Source: Xanthomonas hortorum pv. pelargonii
GTDB lineage: Bacteria > Pseudomonadota > Gammaproteobacteria > Xanthomonadales > Xanthomonadaceae
Assembly (NCBI RefSeq): GCF_024499015.1
Contig: NZ_CP098604.1
Location: 4,092,001 to 4,156,000 of the forward strand
Length of the DNA: 64,000 nucleotides
Reading direction: 5' to 3'
A program made the position numbers and the translations under genes. Below are positions 57,835-64,000 of the stretch, in pieces. A model generated the notes under the pieces. That model saw nothing but the letters and a program-made list of their open reading frames with translations, searched no databases and was not told the DNA's origin. Every line of letters begins with the position of its first letter. Position 1 is the stretch's first letter.

Positions 57835-59256
57835 CTACTCGGCAACTTCTTCCACATGTTTGGGGTGCGGCCGCGTCTCGGCCAGCTGCCAGAAGATCAA
57901 TGTCGACGACAAGGTGATGCCGCCGACGCACAGGAAGGTGGCATGCAGCGCTGCGGTAGCGCCGTGGCTGTCGCCCAGATGCGTGTTGAAGGCTGCCAGC
58001 AGACTGCCCGCCGCCGCCGCGCCGAAGCCGGTGGCCAACATCATCACCATCGACAGCAAACTGTTGCCAGGGCTTGCCTGTTCGCGGTCCAGGTCGCGCA
58101 GGGTGACGGTATTCATGACGGTAAATTGCAGCGAGTTGACCGCGCCAAAGCATGCCAGCTGCAGCAAGCGCAGCCAGAGCGGTTGACCAACATCGATCAA
58201 GGCGAAGCTGGCCATCGCCAGGCCCACCAATACGGTGTTGAGCATCAGGATGCGGCGGTAACCGAAGCGGCCGACCAACTTGACGGCGGCGCGTTTGGCG
58301 GCCATGCCGGCCAGCGCCACCGGCACCATCATCAGCCCGGCATGCATCGGGCTCATGCCCAGGCCCACCTGCAATAACAGCGGAATCAGGAACGGCATCG
58401 AGCCGCTGCCCACGCGCGCAAACAGATTGCCCAAAATACCGATGCGAAAGCTGGCCACCTTGAACAAGGCCAGCGGAAACAACGCCGCTGGCGCGCTGGC
58501 CGCATGCAGCCAGTAACCGGCCAACGCGGCCAGCCCGCCGATCGCCAGCAGCATCACGAAGGCGTGGCGCAGGCCGAGTTCGGAGATGCCGTCCAAGGCC
58601 AACGACAGCGCCACCATGCCGAATGCCAGCATCAGATAGCCGATGAGATCGAAGCGTTTGCGCGCATCGCCATAGTGATCCGGCATGATCTTGAGTGCGG
58701 AGATAAATCCGATCACGCCGATCGGCAGATTGATCAAGAACACCCAGTGCCAGGAGGCGACTTCGACCAGGTAGCCACCCAAAGTCGGGCCGATCAGCGG
58801 ACCGATCAGTGCCGGAATTGCGATGAAACTCATCGCACGCAGGAAGTCGGCGCGCGCCACCGTCTTGAGCACCGCCAAGCGACCCACGGGCAACAACATC
58901 GCGCCGCCGATGCCTTGCACCACGCGCGCTGCCACCAGCTGCGGCAACTGCTGCGCGGCGGCGCACAACAACGAGCCCAGCGTGAACACGATGATCGCGG
59001 CAAGGAAGGTGCGCCGCGTGCCGAAGCGATCCGCAATCCAGCCCGATGCGGGGATGAACATCGCCACCGCCAACGCATAGCTGAAAACCACCGACTGCAT
59101 CTGCAGCGGGCTTTCATGCAGGCTCGCCGCCATCGACGGCAACGCGGTGTTGACGATGGTCGCATCCAGCATCTGCATGAAGATCGCCAGCGACACCAGC
59201 CACAGCAACGGCTTGATGCTGTCGTAGTCACGTAAGACGGGAACGGGCTGAGACAT
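57835..59256 (-). CDS. MFS exporter, DHA2 family (MdtD-like)
   Basis: 473 residues with about 13-14 membrane helices. Motifs: WLVSLAIFMQMLDATIVNTALPSMA (helix 1, DHA2 motif D1), ASGWIADRFGTRRTFLAAI (motif A) and ARVVQGIGGAMLLPVGRLAV (motif B), GPLIGPTLGGYLVEVASWHWVFLINLPIG (motif C). Length and the start DYDSIKPLLWLVSLAIF resemble E. coli MdtD (471), whose substrates are poorly defined. No adaptor or outer-membrane partner is adjacent. Confidence 0.88.
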   Translation of the reverse strand: MSQPVPVLRDYDSIKPLLWLVSLAIFMQMLDATIVNTALPSMAASLHESPLQMQSVVFSYALAVAMFIPASGWIADRFGTRRTFLAAIIVFTLGSLLCAAAQQLPQLVAARVVQGIGGAMLLPVGRLAVLKTVARADFLRAMSFIAIPALIGPLIGPTLGGYLVEVASWHWVFLINLPIGVIGFISALKIMPDHYGDARKRFDLIGYLMLAFGMVALSLALDGISELGLRHAFVMLLAIGGLAALAGYWLHAASAPAALFPLALFKVASFRIGILGNLFARVGSGSMPFLIPLLLQVGLGMSPMHAGLMMVPVALAGMAAKRAAVKLVGRFGYRRILMLNTVLVGLAMASFALIDVGQPLWLRLLQLACFGAVNSLQFTVMNTVTLRDLDREQASPGNSLLSMVMMLATGFGAAAAGSLLAAFNTHLGDSHGATAALHATFLCVGGITLSSTLIFWQLAETRPHPKHVEEVAE

Positions 59257-59440
59257 GGTGATCGCTGTCGAAGGGACAACGCATTATCCCCGCGCTGATG
59301 TGCACGAACTCAGAAAAACGTACGCGTTTGATTAGCCACCGAGCGCGCGTGCACGCGTGCCAGGTTTTACTTTGGAATCCGCAGGCGTGATGCCGGTTGA
59401 ATGCATCGCTTTTCGATCAGCGGCCGCGAATATTGAAGAC

Positions 59441-59543
59441 GCGGTGCCGTATCCGGGGGCGGGACCATGTGGCGGCATGGATGCCGCCACTGAGCCTCCA
59501 CGGACGGATTCACGGCGTGTCCCGACACCGGATACGGCACCGC
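59441..59543 (-). repeat. Palindromic element R7 (third stem type)
   Basis: Arms GCGGTGCCGTATCCGG (59441) and CCGGATACGGCACCGC (59528) are perfectly complementary for 16 bp and unlike those of R1-R6. Inner hairpin GTGGCGGCAT/ATGCCGCCAC is perfect. On the minus strand the conserved segment is diverged: GGGACACGCCGTGAATCCG, TCCGTGGAGGCTC. Confidence 0.85.
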
Positions 59544-59604
59544 GCTCCGATCGACCGCGCACATGAAATCTGCCGGTTGTGTGCGAAATGCTCGGTCACT
59601 GAGG

Positions 59605-59712
59605 GCGCTTGCACGCGTACCGGCGTGGGACACGCCGCAAGTACATCCCTGTAGGCTCTTATGCGGCATCCCATGCCGCATAAGGTCCCACGCCGGTACG
59701 CATGCAAGCACC
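59605..59712 (+). repeat. Palindromic element R8 (fourth stem type)
   Basis: Left arm 59607-59631 (GCTTGCACGCGTACCGGCG...) pairs with right arm 59685-59709 at 24 of 25 positions. Inner hairpin CTTATGCGGCAT/ATGCCGCATAAG shows a compensated C:G to T:A change relative to R5. The conserved segment GGGACACGCCGCAAGTAC, ATCCCTGTAGGCTC is kept. It lies 61 bases from R7 in opposite orientation. The rest of 59257-59820 shows no gene. Confidence 0.88.
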
Positions 59713-59820
59713 ACCGGTTGTTGCCGGTGGCTGTAGGAAAGAAAGCGGCGTCTGGTTGACTGATCGGTTTCTGAGCGAGCCCTCGACAGCGCTACTCGCG
59801 CGCTGTCGATCGCACCTGGA

Positions 59821-60885
59821 TCAGCGCTTGCTCAGCGTCTGCACCGCTTCCACCAGCACGCCGACATGATCCGGATTCATGTCCGGCGACATGCCGTGGC
59901 CGAGGTTGAAGACGTGGCCTTCGCGCGAGCCGCCGTTGCCTTGGGCGTAGCCGTCCAGGGTCTTGCCGACCTCGGCGCGGATCGCCTCGGGCGAGCCGTA
60001 CAGGGTGGCCGGGTCCAGGTTGCCTTGCAAAGCGACGCGGCCGCCGGCGCGCTGGGCGGCGTCGGCCAGCGAGATGGTCCAGTCCACGCCCACGGCTTCG
60101 GCGCCGCTGGCGGCCAGTTCGCTCACGTAGGCGCCGTTGCCCTTGCCGAACAACACCAGCGGGGTGCGCTCGGCGCCGTCGCCACGCTCCAGCTCACGTG
60201 CGATACGGGTGAGATAGGGCAGCGAGAACTCGCGGTACATCGCCGGCGACAACACGCCGCCCCAGGTGTCGAACACCTGCAGCGCCTGCGCACCGGCTGC
60301 GCGTTGTGCCGACAGGTAGGCGATCACTGCATCGGTGACGGTGCTGAGCAGGTGATGCAGCACCTCTGGCGCGTTGAAGGCCATTGCCTTGATGCGCGCG
60401 TATTCCCTGCTGCCGCCGCCTTCGATCATGTAGCAGGCCAGCGTCCACGGGCTGCCGGAGAAACCGATCAGCGGCACCGCACCATCCAGCTCGCGGCGGA
60501 TCAGGCGCACCGCATCCATCACGTAACGCAGCTCGGTTTCCATGTCTGGCACGCCCAGCCGATGGATCGCGGCCGCATCGCGCACCGGATGGCGGAACTT
60601 GGGGCCCTCGCCTTCGACGAAGTACAGCTCCAGGCCCATCGCGTCGGGGATGGTCAGGATGTCGGAGAACAGGATCGCCGCGTCCAGCGGAAAGCGCTGC
60701 AGCGGTTGCAGCGTCACTTCGCAAGCGATGTCGGGGTTTTTGGCCATGCCTAAAAAGCTGCCGGCGCGCGCGCGCGTGGCGCGGTATTCCGGCAGATACC
60801 GGCCGGCCTGGCGCATCAGCCACACGGGCGTGCGGTCGACGGGCTGGCGGTTCAGTGCACGCAACAGGCGATCGTTCTTGAGCAT
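59821..60885 (-). CDS. hemE: uroporphyrinogen decarboxylase
   Basis: 354 residues. It converts uroporphyrinogen III to coproporphyrinogen III in haem synthesis. Marks: [20 protein letters not shown] (conserved RQAGRYxPEYR), [19 protein letters not shown] (catalytic Asp), [68 protein letters not shown] and [16 protein letters not shown]. Typical length. The WGR gene ends nine bases upstream, so the two are probably co-transcribed. Confidence 0.97.
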   Translation of the reverse strand: MLKNDRLLRALNRQPVDRTPVWLMRQAGRYLPEYRATRARAGSFLGMAKNPDIACEVTLQPLQRFPLDAAILFSDILTIPDAMGLELYFVEGEGPKFRHPVRDAAAIHRLGVPDMETELRYVMDAVRLIRRELDGAVPLIGFSGSPWTLACYMIEGGGSREYARIKAMAFNAPEVLHHLLSTVTDAVIAYLSAQRAAGAQALQVFDTWGGVLSPAMYREFSLPYLTRIARELERGDGAERTPLVLFGKGNGAYVSELAASGAEAVGVDWTISLADAAQRAGGRVALQGNLDPATLYGSPEAIRAEVGKTLDGYAQGNGGSREGHVFNLGHGMSPDMNPDHVGVLVEAVQTLSKR

Positions 60886-60894
60886 GGGTGTTCC

Positions 60895-61146
60895 TCAGCG
60901 CGGCGCGTCGGCGCCGCCGGTGATGAGTTGGAAGCCGCGTTTGAGTTGGGTGTCGCGTGCCTTGTCGAAGGCCCGGTCCGCTTCGTCCTGCAGCAGGTAT
61001 TGGTCGCGTCGCAGCTGCGAGCGTCCACCGATCTCGCCGCTCTCGCGCAGCAGCTCCCAGCCACCGAACAGATCCGGTTGCAGGGTCAGCTGGACATAAC
61101 GCAGCGGCGCATTGCCGCCGGGATCGTGTTGCAAGTGGATACGCAT
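60895..61146 (-). CDS. stand-alone WGR-domain mini-protein
   Basis: 83 residues from ATG 61146. The sequence RYVQLTLQPDLFGGWELLRESGEIGGRSQLRRDQYLLQDEADRAFDKARDTQLKRGFQLI is a complete WGR domain (here GGWELLRESGEIG at the WGR core), a nucleic-acid-binding module otherwise found in PARPs and polyA-polymerase-like proteins. Nothing else is attached. It lies directly upstream of hemE and downstream of aroB. Role unknown. Confidence 0.8.
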   Translation of the reverse strand: MRIHLQHDPGGNAPLRYVQLTLQPDLFGGWELLRESGEIGGRSQLRRDQYLLQDEADRAFDKARDTQLKRGFQLITGGADAPR

Positions 61147-61325
61147 GGCGCCGATTGTAGCCGGGCGGTGCTGAAGGCTGGGAGGCAGGGATTGGGGCGT
61201 GGGGATTCGGGATTGGATAAGGCCGTCCGTAGCGTGCCTGGCGTGGCAGCATGGGTGCGAACTGCGCTGCGTTTTCCGGGATGTTGGATCGCGCTTGCTG
61301 CCGCAGCCGGCCAACCGCGTACGCC

Positions 61326-62434
<1,109 letters not shown>

Positions 62435-62438
<4 letters not shown>

Positions 62439-62977
62439 GCGGGGGTACTCGACATGCGCCATTGCGCGGCCAGGCGCAGCACCAGCTGCGCGGTGGCCTC
62501 GGCGGGGGAAAAATGGTCGGTTTCCAGGCTGAGGTCGGCGACCTCCTGGTACAGCGGGGTGCGCTGCGCGGCCATCGCGTGCAGCACCTGCTCGCGGTCG
62601 GCGCGCTGCAACAGCGGGCGATTGCGGTCGCGCGCCAGCCGCGTCAACTGCGCCGGCACGCTCACGTGCAGATAGACCACAAAGCCGCGCTCGCGGATGC
62701 GTTGGCGGTTGAGCGGATCCAGCACTGCGCCGCCACCGGTGGAAATCAACTTGTTGTCCTGCTCCAGCAGTGCCTGCAGGGTTTCGAGTTCGTGCTGGCG
62801 AAACCGCGCTTCGCCGTGCTGTTCGAAAATGGCCGGGATGCTCTTGCCCGCCTGCTCGACGATGGCCTGATCCACATCGACGAACTCCAGCCCGAAGCGC
62901 TCGGCCAGACGACGGCCGATGCAGCTTTTTCCGGCGCCCATCGGGCCGACCATCACGAGATTGGGAGCGGGGTTCAT
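62435..62977 (-). CDS. aroK: shikimate kinase
   Basis: 180 residues from ATG 62977; a longer start at 62995 is possible. Walker [17 protein letters not shown] (residues ~10-25), shikimate-binding [45 protein letters not shown] and the lid [17 protein letters not shown]. It phosphorylates shikimate with ATP. aroK-aroB is the usual order and the pair is translationally coupled. Confidence 0.96.
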
Positions 62978-63183
62978 GCGCAGGGATCGTAGCATTCACG
63001 CCCGCGCGCCGGGCCGATTGACGCGGCCTGAAACCATTCGTGCGGTGTGACTTGCGACTGCGTGCCTCGGCATCGACACCTGCCGCCGCCGCAGGCAGAC
63101 CGATGGCTGCGACAGTGCGGACATAGGCGAAGCACATGCGATGCGCCCACAATAGGCGCCAATCTTGCTGCCCACGCACCGTC

Positions 63184-63783
63184 ATGACCGATCTGTACGC
63201 AGAAGCCCTTGCCACCTTCACCGCGTTGTATGCCGAGGCACAGAACAGCGCCGAACTGGAAGCCAGCGCGATGACCGTGGCCACCGCCAGCGTGGACGGC
63301 CGGCCGAGCGCGCGCACCGTGTTGCTCAAGGCCTTCGATACGCGCGGCTTCGTGTTCTATACCCATCTGGACAGCGCCAAGGGCCGCGATCTGCAGACCC
63401 ATCCGCAGGCGGCATTGCTGTTTCTGTGGCGCAGCCTGCGCGAGGCTGGCATCCAGGTGCGCATCGAAGGTGGCGTGCAGTTGGTGAGTGCGGACGAATC
63501 CGATGCCTACTTCGCCTCGCGCCCGCGCATGAGCCAGATCGGCGCCTGGGCGTCGCTGCAGTCGCAGACGCTGGGCTCGCGCGAGGAGTTCGATGCGGCC
63601 ATCGCCAAGGTCGAGGCCACGTTCGAGGGCCGCGAGGTGCCGCGCCCGGATGGCTGGGGCGGGTTCCGGGTGGTGCCGCAGGCGTTCGAGTTCTGGTACG
63701 GCGCCAAGTTTCGCCTGCACGAGCGCTGGCGCTACGAGGCCGATGCGGCCAGCCGCTGGAGCAAGCGGATGCTGTATCCGTGA
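63184..63783 (+). CDS. pdxH: pyridoxamine 5'-phosphate oxidase
   Basis: 199 residues from ATG 63184. FMN-dependent oxidation of PNP/PMP to pyridoxal 5'-phosphate. Marks: [41 protein letters not shown] (FMN-binding RxVLLK), [24 protein letters not shown] (RIEG), [28 protein letters not shown] (PDOX C-terminal RxH substrate site). Single-domain family size. The stop overlaps a GTG start of the next gene. Confidence 0.95.
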   Translation: MTDLYAEALATFTALYAEAQNSAELEASAMTVATASVDGRPSARTVLLKAFDTRGFVFYTHLDSAKGRDLQTHPQAALLFLWRSLREAGIQVRIEGGVQLVSADESDAYFASRPRMSQIGAWASLQSQTLGSREEFDAAIAKVEATFEGREVPRPDGWGGFRVVPQAFEFWYGAKFRLHERWRYEADAASRWSKRMLYP

Positions 63784-64000
63784 GCGCGCCAGCCGGGTGG
63801 CAGGTGCGCGCGGCGGTCAGCGCCGATGCGCAGGCCTTGCTGGCCTTGCGCCTGGCCTTGTGGCCGGATGCCGACGATGGCGTCGCCGACGACAGCGTCG
63901 CCGAACTGCAGGCCGCGCTGGCGCAATCAGATGCCAGCCACCTGCTGGTGGTGGACGACGCGGATACGGCGCTGGGGTTTGCCGAGGTGTCGGTGCGCCA
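63780..64000 (+). CDS. GNAT-family acetyltransferase (aminoglycoside 6'-N-acetyltransferase-like), N-terminal part
   Basis: The frame starts at GTG 63780, overlapping the pdxH stop, and is open to the window end (73 codons seen). It reads [22 protein letters not shown] followed by an acidic stretch, then [20 protein letters not shown]. The pattern of N-terminal substrate segment LRLALWPD and the strand GFAEVSVR is typical of AAC(6')-type GNAT proteins. The acetyl-CoA loop lies outside. Resistance activity cannot be inferred; chromosomal homologs are often cryptic. Confidence 0.75.
   Translation, partial: MSAPAGWQVRAAVSADAQALLALRLALWPDADDGVADDSVAELQAALAQSDASHLLVVDDADTALGFAEVSVR

Overview
The window looks like chromosomal DNA of a Xanthomonas species (Gammaproteobacteria, Xanthomonadaceae). 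It is GC-rich with short overlapping operons. It carries large TonB-dependent receptors, a GH29 fucosidase beside a receptor, a lysine/alanine-rich histone H1-like protein, a metX-metB-hom operon, tandem propeller-type hybrid kinases, GTAG-headed REP palindromes and an IS110-type insertion sequence. The exact species cannot be fixed from the sequence alone. No tRNA, rRNA or CRISPR array was seen.

Layout. 1-5.1 kb: sugar uptake, with a partial alpha-L-fucosidase, a TonB receptor broken by an in-frame stop, and a divergent glucokinase; two near-identical palindromic operators lie between the last two. 5.2-13.5 kb: housekeeping genes (rsmE, bioA, a translationally coupled nudE-cysQ-mazG-UPF0060 chain, gcvT, gcvH, histone H1-like). 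13.6-29.6 kb: a serine hydrolase, an ATP/ADP-antiporter-like carrier, a hydrolase-fadE operon with a divergent TetR regulator and clear operators, a second TonB receptor, an outer-membrane-like protein of unknown function, hslO, mtgA, a glycosyltransferase and a CBS protein. 29.7-31.3 kb: a palindromic repeat split by an IS110 element. 31.5-43.8 kb: AsmA-like protein, hemolysin III-like protein, prfC, M23 peptidase, a SAM-I riboswitch driving metX-metB-hom, a hydrolase, sdaA and a small CxxC protein. 44.3-46.8 kb: a cold-shock/excalibur fusion and a YceI-cytochrome b561-YceI operon. 46.9-57.8 kb: three tandem paralogous hybrid histidine kinases, two of them frameshifted. 57.8-64 kb: an MFS exporter, hemE, a WGR mini-protein, aroB, aroK, pdxH and the start of a GNAT acetyltransferase.

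The most interesting signal is in the intergenic DNA. Eight copies of a ~100-bp foldback element occur at four loci, always as an inversely oriented pair. Outer stems and inner hairpins differ between copies yet stay self-complementary, while one asymmetric segment (GGGACACGCCGC, then AGTACGTCC, then TGTAGGCTC) is conserved. An IS110 element has inserted exactly in that conserved segment. The non-coding region upstream of its transposase contains a hairpin whose internal loop carries both halves of the target, followed by a second loop matching both IS ends. This is the layout of an IS110 bridge RNA, and its target and donor guides can be read against the element's own junctions.

Four genes are disrupted: the first TonB receptor by a nonsense codon, and the IS110 transposase and two hybrid kinases by single-base deletions in homopolymers. 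The last three could be real decay or assembly errors; raw reads would decide.
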